Below, one piece after another: positions 29,830-39,759 of a DNA stretch of 64,000 nucleotides. Origin of the DNA: Bacillus sp. AFS055030. Its GTDB lineage: Bacteria; Bacillota; Bacilli; Bacillales; Bacillaceae_G. The notes under the pieces were generated by a model, which did not search any database, was not told the origin of the DNA, and worked only from the letters and a program-made list of their open reading frames with translations. The DNA lies in assembly GCF_002574545.1 (NCBI RefSeq), contig NZ_NUGT01000017.1, positions 131,571 to 195,570 on the forward strand. The letters run 5' to 3'. Positions within the stretch are counted from its first letter, which is position 1; every line of letters begins with the position of its first letter. The position numbers and the translations under genes are program-made.

Positions 29830-30063
29830 ATGCATACGTTTTTATCTGTACTTTTAATAATTGTTTCAGTACTTATGATTGTTTTAGTTCTACTTCAATC
29901 TAGTAAAAGTAACGGCCTATCAGGTGCGATATCTGGTGGTGCTGAGCAACTGTTTGGTAAGCAAAAAGCTCGTGGTTTTGAATTAGTTTTACAAAGAATA
30001 ACAGTTGTTGTAGCAGTTTTATTCTTCATTCTAACAATTGCTGTAACATATTTTAAACTGTAA
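29830..30063 (+). CDS. secG: Protein translocase subunit SecG
   Basis: 77 residues, the usual length, with two membrane helices and the conserved [23 protein letters not shown] loop read in parts as [15 protein letters not shown] and GGAEQLFG. It is part of SecYEG. It heads the conserved secG-est-rnr-smpB-ssrA cluster, although a DinB gene lies on the other strand between secG and est here. Confidence 0.95.
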   Translation: MHTFLSVLLIIVSVLMIVLVLLQSSKSNGLSGAISGGAEQLFGKQKARGFELVLQRITVVVAVLFFILTIAVTYFKL

Positions 30064-30068
30064 TAAAC

Positions 30069-30096
30069 AAGCTGCCGAAATGGGTGGCTTTTTTAT
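30069..30096 (+). terminator. Terminator after secG
   Basis: AGCTGCC and GGTGGCT (G-U pairs allowed) around GAAATG, then six T. Confidence 0.7.
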
Positions 30097-30126
30097 TTTG
30101 GTTAAGTAAAATCATTAGGATAAAAA

Positions 30127-30155
30127 AATACAGCCAGGTTTTTGGCTGTATTTTA
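30127..30155 (-). terminator. Bidirectional terminator after the DinB gene
   Basis: ATACAGCCA pairs with TGGCTGTAT, with A and T runs on either side. Confidence 0.75.
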
Positions 30156-30174
30156 GTATGTAGAGATCTAAATA

Positions 30175-30666
30175 TTAACCTTTCATTGCAGCCCATTCTT
30201 CTTTACTTGGACCGTACATTCCTGGTATAACTAGTCCAGCTTGACGCATTAATACAGTCATTTGCCCACGGTGATGCGTTTGATGTGAAATTGCCATGCG
30301 AAGTAATGCATGGATCGGCATTTCAAGGAATCCAAATGCGTTAATGATTTGATTTAAATCTTTTTCTTTCCATTCTTTTTGTGCTGCTTCAGTCATAGCT
30401 TTACTAGCTTCTGCGTATTTTTCAGTAATTTCCTTTGCAGTTGCAGGCATTTCTTCTTTACTCATCGATGCCTCAAATTGTAGTCCTGATTGTGAAATGA
30501 TCGCTTTAATTGCTGTAGTTATATGCCAAGCTAATTCACCTAAAGAGCTAAAATCCTCACCAATTGATTGATCAAGTGATTCATCTGTCATAGCATTTAG
30601 TAATTTGATTGTGCTAGCTTCTTCCATTTTCCATTCAGTAATAAATTCTTCAACATTATTAAACAT
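30175..30666 (-). CDS. DinB-family protein
   Basis: 163-residue four-helix-bundle protein of the DinB/YfiT type. The three metal-binding histidines are seen as LAWHIT near the first third and SHQTHHRGQM near the end. Some members are thiol transferases or stress-induced; the substrate here is unknown. AGGAGG precedes the start. It interrupts the usual secG-est adjacency on the opposite strand. Confidence 0.85.
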   Translation of the reverse strand: MFNNVEEFITEWKMEEASTIKLLNAMTDESLDQSIGEDFSSLGELAWHITTAIKAIISQSGLQFEASMSKEEMPATAKEITEKYAEASKAMTEAAQKEWKEKDLNQIINAFGFLEMPIHALLRMAISHQTHHRGQMTVLMRQAGLVIPGMYGPSKEEWAAMKG

Positions 30667-30932
30667 AATGTATCCTCCTTTTATTGGTTAAATTACCAAC
30701 ATTATTATTACCACACCTTTCATTAAATCATAACTAGTTAATTAAAAAAACTGTTTATTGGTAAATTCTTCAATTGGAAGGTAAAATAAAAGGACAATTT
30801 CTTTACGTAAAATTAGGTAAATATGATGATTCAATATTTATACCAATTATTAATTTAAATAAACAAAGTATTTAAAGATAAGATAAGAGTAACGAAAGAA
30901 AAATGGATAGAAAAGTTTTGGAGTGAGTATAT

Positions 30933-31673
30933 ATGAGAGTAACAATGCCGAAGCCATTTACGTTTGAAGGTGGAGATCGAGCAGTTTTATTATTACATGG
31001 ATTTACAGGACATTCTGCGGATGTTCGAATGCTTGGCCGTTTTTTAGAAAAGCAAGGTTATACTTGTCATGCACCGCACTATAAAGGACATGGTGTACCA
31101 CCAGAAGAACTTGTTCATACTGGACCAGAGGACTGGTGGAAAGATGTAATGGAAGCTTATCAATTTCTAAAGGATAAAGGACATCAAAAAATCGCAGCGG
31201 TAGGTCTTTCTTTAGGAGGAGTATTTGCACTAAAGCTAGGTTACACTGTTCCATTGAATGGTATTGTCACGATGTGTTCGCCAATGTACATAAAAAGTGA
31301 AGAAATTATGTATGAAGGTGTCTTAGCTTACACAAGAGAGTTTAAAAAACGTGAAGGGAAATCACCTGAACAAATTGAAGTAGAAATGGAAGAGTTTAAA
31401 AAAACGCCAATGAATACATTAAAAGCTCTTCAAGGTTTAATTAAAGAAGTGCGTGAAAATGTAGATACAGTTTATGCACCAACGTTTGTCGTACAATCTA
31501 CTGTAGACGAGATGATTAATACTGACAGCGCAAATATTATTTATAATGAAGTGCAATCTGATCAGAAAAAAATAAAGTGGTACGAAAATTCAACACATGT
31601 TATTACTCTTGGACAAGAAAAAGACTTACTACATGAAGATGTACTAGCATTTCTTAATGAATTGGAATGGTAG
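30933..31673 (+). CDS. est: Carboxylesterase (Est30-like)
   Basis: 246-residue alpha/beta hydrolase. The [17 protein letters not shown] start, the [13 protein letters not shown] nucleophile elbow, the acid in [10 protein letters not shown] and the histidine in NSTHVITL match the small Bacillus/Geobacillus carboxylesterases found between secG and rnr. It hydrolyses short acyl esters in that family; the physiological substrate is unknown. Confidence 0.92.
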   Translation: MRVTMPKPFTFEGGDRAVLLLHGFTGHSADVRMLGRFLEKQGYTCHAPHYKGHGVPPEELVHTGPEDWWKDVMEAYQFLKDKGHQKIAAVGLSLGGVFALKLGYTVPLNGIVTMCSPMYIKSEEIMYEGVLAYTREFKKREGKSPEQIEVEMEEFKKTPMNTLKALQGLIKEVRENVDTVYAPTFVVQSTVDEMINTDSANIIYNEVQSDQKKIKWYENSTHVITLGQEKDLLHEDVLAFLNELEW

Positions 31674-31738
31674 AATGAAATCTTTCTGGACAAACTTAAA
31701 TTATATACCCTTAACAGTTAGAAAAAGGAGGGAAAAAT

Positions 31739-34186
31739 ATGAATCAACAATGGAAAGAAAAATTATTAGAATTGATGAAAAGTGAAGATTATAAGCCTTT
31801 AAATATACAAGGAATAGAAGAGGCTTTGGAGTTGACAGATGCAAGTGACTTTCGAGAAGTAGTAAAAACGCTCGTTATTTTAGAAGATGAGGGTTATATT
31901 GTACGTTCTCGAAATAATAAATATAGTTTACCTGATCAATCTAATTTAGTTAGAGGTAAATTAACTGGACATGCGAAAGGCTTTGCGTTTGTCATTCCAG
32001 AAGAAACAGGTGCAGAAGATGTATTTATTTCACCATCAGATTTAAATGGTGCCCTGCATGGCGACATCGTTTTAGCCCGTATTACAAAAGAAAAAAGTGA
32101 TGCACGTAGAGAAGGGACAATTGTAAAAATTGTTGAACGTGGTCAAACGAAAATGGTAGGTACATACCAGGCTCAGAAAAGTTTCGGTTTCGTTATTCCG
32201 GATGATAAACGATTCGGAAGTGATATTTTTATAACAAAGAGTAATTCTCAAGGGGCAGTGGAAGGTCACAAAGTTGTTGTAGAGCTTACTCAGTTTCCTG
32301 AGAATGGGAAAAATGCAGAGGGTATAGTAGTCCAAGTACTTGGACATAAAAATGATCCTGGTGTAGATATTCTATCGGTTATTCATAAGTTTGATTTGCC
32401 TCAAGAATTCCCTAAGGAAGTAATGGATCAAGCGAATGCTGTACCGGATGAGATTGATGAATCAGCTATTGGCACTCGTCGCGATCTTCGTGATGAACAA
32501 ATTGTAACGATAGATGGTGCAGATGCAAAGGATTTAGATGATGCCGTTACAGTAACAGCGCTTGAAAATGGCCATTACAAGTTAGGGGTACATATTGCAG
32601 ACGTATCATACTACGTGACAGATAACTCACCGATAGATCAAGAAGCACATGATCGTGGAACAAGTATTTACTTAGTTGACCGAGTTATACCGATGATTCC
32701 ACATCGTTTATCTAATGGAATTTGTTCATTAAACCCAAAAGTAAATCGATTTACACTTTCATGTGAGATGGAAATTGACCATAAAGGTGATGTTGTTAAG
32801 CATGAAATTTTTGAGAGTATCATTAAAACAACTGAACGAATGACATATAGCGATGTAAATAAAATACTAGATGAGCAAGATACCGAATTACGTGAACGGT
32901 ACGAACCGTTAGTTCCAATGTTCGAGGAAATGGCTAAGTTAGCGAAAATTTTACGTAATAGACGGATGAATCGTGGAGCAATCGATTTTGATTTTAAAGA
33001 ATCAAAAGTATTAGTTGATGAAGATGGACACCCAACTGATGTCGTCATTCGTGAGCGCTCAACTGCTGAAAAACTAATTGAAGAATTTATGCTAGTTGCG
33101 AATGAAACAGTTGCCGAGCATTTTCACTGGCTAAATGTACCATTCATGTATCGTGTACATGAAGATCCAAAAGAAGAAAAATTACAACGATTCTTTGAAT
33201 TTATTGCATCATTTGGATACACAGTAAAAGGTGCTGGAAATGAAATTCACCCGAGAGCGTTGCAACAAGTTCTAGAAATGGTTCATGGGCAACCAGAAGA
33301 AACGGTCATTTCAACAGTAATGCTTCGTTCAATGAAACAAGCGAAATACGAGGCTGATAATCTTGGTCATTTTGGATTAGCAGCGGAGTATTATACTCAT
33401 TTCACATCACCGATTCGACGATATCCGGATTTAATTGTCCACCGATTAATTCGTAAATATTTAATCGAAGGAAAAATGGATAATGAAACAAAACGTGAGT
33501 GGGATGATAAATTACCTGCTATCGCTGAACATGCATCCAATATGGAGCGTCGATCAGTTGAAGCAGAAAGAGAAACGGATGATTTGAAAAAAGCAGAGTA
33601 CATGCTTGATAAAATTGGTGAAGAGTATGATGGTATTATTAGCTCTGTAACAAATTTCGGTATGTTTATTGAACTGCCAAATACAATTGAAGGATTGGTT
33701 CGAGTTGCTGATTTATCAGATGACTACTATAACTATGATGAGCGTTCTTACGCAATGATTGGTGAAAGAACAGGGAAAATCTTCAGAATTGGTGATGAAG
33801 TATCTGTTCGAGTAGTTAATGTTAATAAAGAAGAACGAGCAATCGATTTTGAAATTGTCGGTATGAAATCAAACAAACCTCGGAGAAGCGGCGGTAGAGG
33901 ACCGGTTAATCTTGGTGGTGGCTCTGGTTCCGGTGGCGGTAGAGGCCGAGGAGGACGCGGCAGAGGTTCTTCAGATCGGAATGGAGAAAGCTCTCGCAGT
34001 GGCCGTTCTCGTGGAAGACGTGGTGGTGATAGTTCACCTCGAAATGATGAGAGAGAAAGCGGACGTGGTGGTAAATCATCAAGAAATAAACGCGATGATC
34101 GTTTTAATCCAACCAAAAGCAAAAGTAAGAGCAAAAAGAACAAACCTTTTTACGAAAAAGTAGCAAAAGGCAATAAGAAACGATAG
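31739..34186 (+). CDS. rnr: Ribonuclease R
   Basis: 815-residue processive 3'-5' exoribonuclease. In order: an N-terminal helix-turn-helix, two cold-shock domains (about 75-225), the RNB catalytic domain with [16 protein letters not shown] and the metal-binding aspartates, [16 protein letters not shown] near residue 560, an S1 domain (about 625-710), and a basic tail. The tail (about 715-790) is unusually rich in Arg, Gly and Ser with several RGG/RGR units, then ends in a Lys-rich stretch. RNase R degrades tmRNA-tagged messages, consistent with smpB and ssrA downstream. Confidence 0.96.
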   Translation: MNQQWKEKLLELMKSEDYKPLNIQGIEEALELTDASDFREVVKTLVILEDEGYIVRSRNNKYSLPDQSNLVRGKLTGHAKGFAFVIPEETGAEDVFISPSDLNGALHGDIVLARITKEKSDARREGTIVKIVERGQTKMVGTYQAQKSFGFVIPDDKRFGSDIFITKSNSQGAVEGHKVVVELTQFPENGKNAEGIVVQVLGHKNDPGVDILSVIHKFDLPQEFPKEVMDQANAVPDEIDESAIGTRRDLRDEQIVTIDGADAKDLDDAVTVTALENGHYKLGVHIADVSYYVTDNSPIDQEAHDRGTSIYLVDRVIPMIPHRLSNGICSLNPKVNRFTLSCEMEIDHKGDVVKHEIFESIIKTTERMTYSDVNKILDEQDTELRERYEPLVPMFEEMAKLAKILRNRRMNRGAIDFDFKESKVLVDEDGHPTDVVIRERSTAEKLIEEFMLVANETVAEHFHWLNVPFMYRVHEDPKEEKLQRFFEFIASFGYTVKGAGNEIHPRALQQVLEMVHGQPEETVISTVMLRSMKQAKYEADNLGHFGLAAEYYTHFTSPIRRYPDLIVHRLIRKYLIEGKMDNETKREWDDKLPAIAEHASNMERRSVEAERETDDLKKAEYMLDKIGEEYDGIISSVTNFGMFIELPNTIEGLVRVADLSDDYYNYDERSYAMIGERTGKIFRIGDEVSVRVVNVNKEERAIDFEIVGMKSNKPRRSGGRGPVNLGGGSGSGGGRGRGGRGRGSSDRNGESSRSGRSRGRRGGDSSPRNDERESGRGGKSSRNKRDDRFNPTKSKSKSKKNKPFYEKVAKGNKKR

Positions 34187-34194
34187 TAAGTAAC

Positions 34195-34222
34195 AAGCAG
34201 TGGACAAAATTGTCCACTGCTT
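34195..34222 (+). terminator. Hairpin between rnr and smpB
   Basis: AAGCAGTGGACA pairs with TGTCCACTGCTT around AAAT. A strong stem but only a short T run; it probably attenuates. Confidence 0.7.
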
Positions 34223-34277
34223 TATGTATACAGGCATAATTTATGGTAAAATAAGTAAAGATAGAGAGGTGTTATTT

Positions 34278-34745
34278 ATGCCAAAAGGTGAAGGGAAAGT
34301 AATTGCTCAAAATAAAAAAGCGTATCATGATTATTTTATCGAAGAAACGTATGAAACAGGTATCGTATTACAAGGTACTGAAATAAAATCATTACGTGCT
34401 GGAAAAGCTAATTTAAAGGATTCCTTTGCACGAGTTCAAGGTGGAGAAGTTTGGCTTCATAATATGCATATTAGTCCATATGAGCAAGGAAATCGATACA
34501 ATCACGAGCCATTACGTACTAGAAAATTACTACTACATAATAGAGAAATCGTGAAATTAATTGGTTATACAAAGGAAACGGGTTATACATTAGTACCTTT
34601 AAAAATCTATTTAAAAAACGGCTACGCTAAGCTATTACTTGGATTAGGTAAAGGTAAGAAACAATACGATAAGCGTGATGATTTAAAGAAAAAAGAAGCA
34701 AAACGTGAAGTAGAGCGTGCATTCCGAGATCGTCAAAGAATCTAA
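34278..34745 (+). CDS. smpB: SsrA-binding protein SmpB
   Basis: 155 residues, the usual length. It binds tmRNA and brings it to stalled ribosomes. The OB-fold phrases [25 protein letters not shown] and the C-terminal basic tail ([19 protein letters not shown], read from its end) are conserved. ATG 34278 with GAGAGGTG upstream is chosen; the frame is open to 34200 but that would translate the preceding hairpin. ssrA lies 214 bases downstream. Confidence 0.97.
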   Translation: MPKGEGKVIAQNKKAYHDYFIEETYETGIVLQGTEIKSLRAGKANLKDSFARVQGGEVWLHNMHISPYEQGNRYNHEPLRTRKLLLHNREIVKLIGYTKETGYTLVPLKIYLKNGYAKLLLGLGKGKKQYDKRDDLKKKEAKREVERAFRDRQRI

Positions 34746-34800
34746 TTGGATAAATGTTGAAGGATTGGAATTCTGTTTTTCTTTTAGAAACAATTGTTAA

Positions 34801-34828
34801 TTGCAACTTATGATGGATATGCTATAAT
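34801..34828 (+). promoter_or_regulatory. Promoter of ssrA
   Basis: TTGCAA (34801-34806) and a perfect TATAAT (34823-34828), 16 bases apart. The predicted start near 34835 leaves a 5' leader of about 125 bases, which includes the short hairpins TGCAC/GTGCA and GAAGC/GCTTC and is removed during tmRNA maturation. Confidence 0.7.
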
Positions 34829-34959
34829 AAGTTTGTAAGTTAATCAGCAACACCAATTGCACGATGTGCAGTTTTTATAAATTATGAAGCCTTTGCTTTA
34901 TGCTTCGTAAGTCACTCATAGCGAACAGAACTGAAATATGTTTTGTGAGCATTTTATAT

Positions 34960-35317
34960 GGGGACGTTACGGATTCGACAGGGGTAGTTCGAGCTTAAGT
35001 TGCGAGTCGAGGGGTCGGCCTCGTTAAAACGCAAAAGCCAATAACTGGCAAAAACAACAATTTCTCTTTAGCTGCTTAATTGCACTAAAGGCTCCTCCTA
35101 TGTATCGCCCATGTGCATAGCTTAGAGGGGTTCACTCATTAGTGGGCTACGCCGGACCTCGCCGTCTGAGGGGAATGGAAGAGATTAATCAGACTAGCTA
35201 TCAGGAAGCCTGTCATTGGGCCGAATGGTATGCGAAATTCTAATACAGTGACTACGCTCGTAGAAGCTTAAGTGCCGATATTCTTGGACGTGGGTTCGAC
35301 TCCCACCGTCTCCACCA
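34960..35317 (+). ncRNA. ssrA: Transfer-messenger RNA (tmRNA)
   Basis: 358 bases. The acceptor stem pairs GGGGACG (34960-34966) with CGTCTCC (35307-35313 region), the T arm reads GGGTTCGACTCCC, and CCA is encoded at the 3' end (35315-35317). The tag frame starts at GGC 35047 and gives GKNNNFSLAA before TAA (35077-35079), close to the tags I recall for B. cereus (GKQNNLSLAA) and B. megaterium. It acts with SmpB to release stalled ribosomes. Confidence 0.97.
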
Positions 35318-35341
35318 ATACATATTGTTTGGTGGTTTTTT
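35312..35341 (+). terminator. Terminator of ssrA
   Basis: CCACCAA, including the CCA end, pairs with TTGGTGG, followed by seven T. Confidence 0.8.
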
Positions 35342-35359
35342 TATGCTTAAAATTATGAA

Positions 35360-35595
35360 TTAGGAAAACAAACAGCGGGAACAAACCTTGCAGTAGCTTC
35401 AAAAGACAATACTGGAAATGAAAGTAAGGTTTTTCATACTGTATTATTGGACAAAACAGCTCCTAATGTCCTTTGATTAATCCAATTAGCGTTAAAGTAG
35501 CATTAACCGGTAAAACAGAAGTAAATGTAACAATTACAGTTAAGATTTGTACAAATGTAATTTGCTCAAGTAAGGCAGATTCAGCTGGAACATAA
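35360..35595 (+). pseudogene. Decayed fragment of an Ig-like repeat surface protein
   Basis: Two short frames read as pieces of one Ig-like repeat protein. Frame one (35360-35476) contains AGTNLAVASKDNTGNESK and VLLDKTAPNV before a stop; frame two, shifted (35479-35595), contains VALTGKTEVNVTITVK and SSKADSAGT. These match the repeat style AGT-L-V-A-D-GN and GK-EA-VTV- of Bacillus secreted proteins with bacterial Ig-like domains. There is no start codon with a ribosome binding site, and both frame and stop disrupt it. It lies directly after the tmRNA gene. Confidence 0.65.
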
Positions 35596-35636
35596 AAGAC
35601 AAGAATACAAATCACGTATTCTTGTCTTCTTTTTTA
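35594..35636. terminator. Bidirectional terminator
   Basis: AAGACAAGAATAC pairs with GTATTCTTGTCTT around AAATCAC, with A and T runs outside. It serves the minus-strand regulator and perhaps the former surface-protein gene. A second small stem, GCTGG/CCAGC, lies at about 35657-35680. Confidence 0.8.
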
Positions 35637-35722
35637 GTACATATGAAAAAATAAAAGCTGGCTCCTATGATCGAACCAGCGACTAACTGTAATAGTAGTA
35701 TAAATATGAAATATACAAGTTC

Positions 35723-36943
35723 TTATGCATTTAATATTAATTGCGCAATCTCCATTGCCTGTTCATTTAAATTCATCTTTTTATAATATTTAAATAATTC
35801 CTTTTTCGAGCGTTCTACTAAAAAGGTAAATCCGTTTTTTTCAAACATAGGTAGAGCTTTGCTGTTTAAATAATGATGGTATTCTTTCTCTTTTGATTTT
35901 AATAAATAAAGTAAAAGTTTAAATAGATGGATATATAAACTGTAATTATTCTTTTTCGCTATGAAAAGGCCGGCTTCAGCGTCATGCACAAGTTCCTCTA
36001 CGTTAGAAGATCCACCATCAAAATTACTACGAAGAAAGCCTTCTAATGAAAGTAAATACGTTGAACACTCTGGATCTTTCAGCTTCATGGACTGTTTATA
36101 AAATTTACTTGCTTCCTTATAATTTTTACCTCTATAAAACGCATAGGCTAAATTATGCAAAGCTTTAGCTTTTCGTTCAGGTGCATTACACAACTCACAG
36201 CTTCTAATCAGATTTTTGAAACGATTAATAATTTCTTGATCTAAAGTGTCACCTTGAATTTGAATAATCATCAACATTTCAGCATCAATAACTCTAAGAT
36301 AGTTATTAATTTGTTTGAAAAATTGATGAGATTTTTCGGCATAATAATAGGCCAACACAGGAGCATTTAAAGTATGGTAAGCACATGCCAGGTGGTAATA
36401 ATATTCCGGATTTTTATAGACCGTATTATCGATCGACTTTAAAATTTCGATTACTTTACCATATTCTTGCTTCGCTAAAGAATAAATCCCTAAAATATGC
36501 TTTAATAAATTTCTTTCATAAGGTGCTAATTTGTCCTCTTTTTTTTGAAGCTTTTTAATGATTTTAAAAGCTTCATTGCCTTTGCTATGCGTAAGAAAAT
36601 ATTTCGCTCTTAGCAACTGGTACAGATCATTATATTCAGAGATTTGGATGAGTTCTTCCATTTCAAACTCATAGTAAATTTGATCCATCTCTTCAAATAA
36701 CTGCATAATGATTACGTCATGCCAGTGGAGTAATCGTTGTTTAATATTCATAAAATTAGCTACTTCTAATTCCATATTAATTCCAAGTCTTTTGGATAAT
36801 AAATTAATAATTTCAGGTGCATACTTTGTTTGTCCACATTCTATTTTACTGATATGGGTAACGGAGCATATGTTTTTTCCTAATTGTTCTTGTGTTAGTT
36901 TGTATTTTTCTCGATAAAATTTAATAATTTTTCCTTCATACAT
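35723..36943 (-). CDS. RRNPP-family (NprR-like) peptide-sensing regulator, copy 2
   Basis: 406 residues from ATG 36943, which has GGAGGAGG upstream; the frame is open to 37057 but the extra part has no such site. The N-terminal helix-turn-helix (IIKFYREKYKLTQEQLGK, then HISKIECGQT) is close to that of the regulator at 22211, and the remainder is TPR-like helices with the same overall spacing. As in NprR and Rap proteins, a secreted and re-imported peptide probably controls it. Target genes are unknown; the divergent VanZ-like gene is a candidate. No clear pheromone gene overlaps its 3' end. Confidence 0.78.
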   Translation of the reverse strand: MYEGKIIKFYREKYKLTQEQLGKNICSVTHISKIECGQTKYAPEIINLLSKRLGINMELEVANFMNIKQRLLHWHDVIIMQLFEEMDQIYYEFEMEELIQISEYNDLYQLLRAKYFLTHSKGNEAFKIIKKLQKKEDKLAPYERNLLKHILGIYSLAKQEYGKVIEILKSIDNTVYKNPEYYYHLACAYHTLNAPVLAYYYAEKSHQFFKQINNYLRVIDAEMLMIIQIQGDTLDQEIINRFKNLIRSCELCNAPERKAKALHNLAYAFYRGKNYKEASKFYKQSMKLKDPECSTYLLSLEGFLRSNFDGGSSNVEELVHDAEAGLFIAKKNNYSLYIHLFKLLLYLLKSKEKEYHHYLNSKALPMFEKNGFTFLVERSKKELFKYYKKMNLNEQAMEIAQLILNA

Positions 36944-37430
36944 AACTAAGTCCTCCTCCCATTCCAGGATGTTAAAAATAGTACCTAATACTAAAATTCT
37001 ACATTTAACAACAAAATTAGTATATTTAGAAAACCCGTGTAGTATGTGAAGTAACACTTAAAGATATGTTAAGGGTAAGTGAAATTAGGAAAATCAGGAA
37101 AATTAGAAGGGCATGGAATTCACTTCTATAATGAGGATGTTATTAGTCCAAAATACGAAAAAATACCATAACTTATGGTATTGAATACTACAAAATAGAG
37201 TAGCTTTTAAGAATATTGTAAAAGCATGGTATTAGAAGTACGGGAATTACTTCTTCATTGTGACAGAATTATGAAAAATGTGGAATATACTTAAAGTTTT
37301 CAAAATATTTGGGGAGAATGTGATGTTTGAAATGATACATTAAAAATATATTAATCTAGTAATCGTTTTGGACATTATATTGATACTAATACTAAATTAA
37401 TATATCAAAAAAATGAAAAAGGAGTGTTAG
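36944..37430. other. Long intergenic region with two palindromes
   Basis: About 490 A+T-rich bases between the divergent RRNPP and VanZ-like genes. AATACCATAA (37162-37171) and TTATGGTATT (37173-37182) form a perfect palindrome around one base, better suited to a DNA operator than to an RNA hairpin. A second inverted repeat, AGAAGTA/TACTTCT, lies at 37234-37254. No gene with a ribosome binding site is seen. Confidence 0.45.
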
Positions 37431-38072
37431 ATGAAAATCAAACTAAATAATCTATTTACATTTTTACTATCTTCACTATTTGTATTTTTTGTAATGAGAG
37501 CATTTCTAGGAGAATTTCTTTCAAGACTTATACCATATGCAAATGTGATATTTGGATATAGTCTATTTGTATGTTTAATATTTATTGTTAATACAATAGT
37601 TAATATGATTTTCTACTATGTAAAGTATAGGGAAATCCATATCAGTAAATCTGGTTTCGGAGTATTTACACTTACTTATTTAGTTATGTTGGTCTCAATA
37701 CTATTTTCAAGAAACTCATTAGGAAATCATTATAGCAACAATTACATCCCATTTAAAACAATATGGGGTTATATAAGTGGTAAAGCGGATTTAATCTATA
37801 TCATTTCGAATTTAGTTGGAAATATTATTATTTTTATTCCTCTTGGATGTATCGTTTATTATTACTTCCATAGAAAGATGAAAGTGTCTATTTGTATTTT
37901 AGTTTCAATCTTATTAATAGTACTTATAGAATTTTTACAAAAAAAGTATGTTGTAGGAAGTTTCGATATTGATGATATATTCTTAAATTCACTTGGGGTT
38001 TTATTAGGCATAAAAATATTAGTAGGAGAGGGTAACGAAATAGCTAAAAATCTTCTTGAGAAATCAGATTAG
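37431..38072 (+). CDS. VanZ-family membrane protein
   Basis: 213 residues with about five membrane segments. The C-terminal half carries the VanZ pattern NLVGNIIIFIPLG, a Glu/Gln pair in IEFLQKK, and SFDIDDIFLNSLGVLLG. VanZ proteins are linked to resistance to cell-wall antibiotics such as teicoplanin, but most chromosomal members have no known role. AAGGAG precedes the ATG. It is divergent from the RRNPP regulator across a long gap. Confidence 0.8.
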   Translation: MKIKLNNLFTFLLSSLFVFFVMRAFLGEFLSRLIPYANVIFGYSLFVCLIFIVNTIVNMIFYYVKYREIHISKSGFGVFTLTYLVMLVSILFSRNSLGNHYSNNYIPFKTIWGYISGKADLIYIISNLVGNIIIFIPLGCIVYYYFHRKMKVSICILVSILLIVLIEFLQKKYVVGSFDIDDIFLNSLGVLLGIKILVGEGNEIAKNLLEKSD

Positions 38073-38107
38073 AACAGTTTATAAATTTAAGTGTAGATGA
38101 ACCTACT

Positions 38108-38136
38108 CCACCAATAATACGTTGGTGTTTTTTTTT
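38108..38136 (+). terminator. Terminator after the VanZ-like gene
   Basis: CACCAA pairs with TTGGTG around TAATACG, then a run of nine T. Confidence 0.8.
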
Positions 38137-38146
38137 ATAAAAAATA

Positions 38147-38170
38147 ACCCTTCATCAAAGAATGAAGGGT
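38147..38170 (-). terminator. Terminator of the alanine/sodium symporter gene
   Basis: ACCCTTCAT pairs with ATGAAGGGT; on the minus strand a T-rich run follows. Confidence 0.8.
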
Positions 38171-38189
38171 AGTATTAAATCAGAATTTA

Positions 38190-39617
38190 TTATCCAACGT
38201 TTTTCTTAACGTCTTTCTCATCAATCCAAGCCTCTAAATGCTCTCGACCTGGTAAGTTATCGATTTTATCTGCATTGAAAACAGGATCTAAACCTTGTTT
38301 CTTTTGAGCAATGTAATCTTTCAATAATGCTCTTGCTACTTTTGCTAAGCGCGTAATTGCGTAAAGGTTAACGATTACCATTAATCCCATGAAGATATCT
38401 GCTAAAGACCAAATTAATTCAGCGCTATATAATGCTCCGAATAATACCATTCCAATTACGGCAAAACGGTATAAGTAAATTGTTTTTTTCGAATGCTTCA
38501 TGAAGCTAATATTTGATTCACCGTAGTAATAGTTCCCCATAATTGTACTTAAGGCAAATAAGAATACTGAAATTGAAACGAATGTTGCAGCAAAATCACC
38601 AACGCTTACACGTAAAGATTCTTGTGTTAGTGGAATACCTGATAGCTCAGATGTTTTGTAAACGCCAGAAACTAATACAATCATAGCTGTAGATGAACAG
38701 ATGATAAATGTATCAACAATTACACCTAATGCTTGAATGAAACCTTGTTTTACTGGGTGAGTTACGTCAGCTGTTGCAGCTGCGTTTGGAGCAGAACCCA
38801 TACCAGCTTCGTTTGAGAATAATCCACGACGAATACCATGAAGAACTGCAGCACCCATAACACCGCCAAACATTTGTTTAAATGTAAAAATACCCTCTGA
38901 GAAAATTGCACCAAAAACATCTGGTAAAATATCGAAATTTGCAATCATAACCCATAAAGCTAAAATAATATAAAAACCAGCTTTGATAGGTACTAAAACA
39001 GTTGAGAATTTAGCAACTGAATGTACGCCACCAAAAATAATTAGTGCCGTAATAATAGCTAGTACAATTGCAGATGTCTTTGTATTTACACCAAATTCAT
39101 TATTAATAGAAGCAGCAATCGTGTTTGCTTGTACTGCATTAAATATAAGACCAAAAGATAAAGTAATTAAAATACTAAAAATTACACCAAGCTTTCGATT
39201 ACCTAGAGCTTTTTCCATATAGTAAGCAGGTCCGCCACGCCATGAAGAACCGTCTTTCACTTTATAAAGCTGAGCTAACGTACTTTCTACAAATGCTGAA
39301 GCTGAACCAATTAATGCCATTAACCACATCCAAAATACTGCTCCTGGTCCCCCTAATGCCACTGCTGTTGCAACGCCGGCAATATTCCCGGTACCAATAC
39401 GAGCAGCCATTCCGATCATAAATGCTTGTAATGAAGATACAGTTTTCTTGCTTTTGTCTCTGTTTCGACCATCACCTAATAATCGAACCATTTCAGGGAA
39501 GAATTTAAACTGAATAAATCCTAAATAAACTGTTAAAAATAGGCCGATTGCAACTAATAAGATAACAAGTAATTTAGCCCAAAGGTAGTCGTTGAGTACT
39601 GTAACCAATTCTGTCAT
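38190..39617 (-). CDS. AGCS-family alanine/glycine:sodium symporter
   Basis: 475-residue multi-pass permease, the usual length for the alanine or glycine:cation symporter family (AlsT/DagA-like). The signature region GTGNIAGVATAVALGGPGAVFWMW is present near residues 77-100, together with VESTLAQLYKVKD, RRGLFSNEAGMGSAPNAAA and many hydrophobic helices. It imports alanine, glycine or glutamine with sodium. GGAGAGG precedes the ATG. It stands as a single gene. Confidence 0.92.
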   Translation of the reverse strand: MTELVTVLNDYLWAKLLVILLVAIGLFLTVYLGFIQFKFFPEMVRLLGDGRNRDKSKKTVSSLQAFMIGMAARIGTGNIAGVATAVALGGPGAVFWMWLMALIGSASAFVESTLAQLYKVKDGSSWRGGPAYYMEKALGNRKLGVIFSILITLSFGLIFNAVQANTIAASINNEFGVNTKTSAIVLAIITALIIFGGVHSVAKFSTVLVPIKAGFYIILALWVMIANFDILPDVFGAIFSEGIFTFKQMFGGVMGAAVLHGIRRGLFSNEAGMGSAPNAAATADVTHPVKQGFIQALGVIVDTFIICSSTAMIVLVSGVYKTSELSGIPLTQESLRVSVGDFAATFVSISVFLFALSTIMGNYYYGESNISFMKHSKKTIYLYRFAVIGMVLFGALYSAELIWSLADIFMGLMVIVNLYAITRLAKVARALLKDYIAQKKQGLDPVFNADKIDNLPGREHLEAWIDEKDVKKNVG

Positions 39618-39759
39618 GATTCCCTCTCCTTTTTAAGAATATTCGCAAAATTATCCGATAATTTTGACTACAAAATGTAATAATAATTTATTTTTTTATC
39701 AATGGCAACGTTTTTTTTATGATTAACCAATAAAAAGGATAATATTAAAAAAAGATTAA

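Noticed and set aside
33748-34143. 131-codon minus-strand frame opposite the rnr tail
   Set aside because: Pro/Leu/Arg-rich mirror of the RGG-rich tail; no start signal.
35670-35730. 15-codon minus-strand frame (MHKNLYISYLYYYYS) overlapping the second RRNPP stop
   Set aside because: Position fits a pheromone gene, but there is no export signal and no ribosome binding site.
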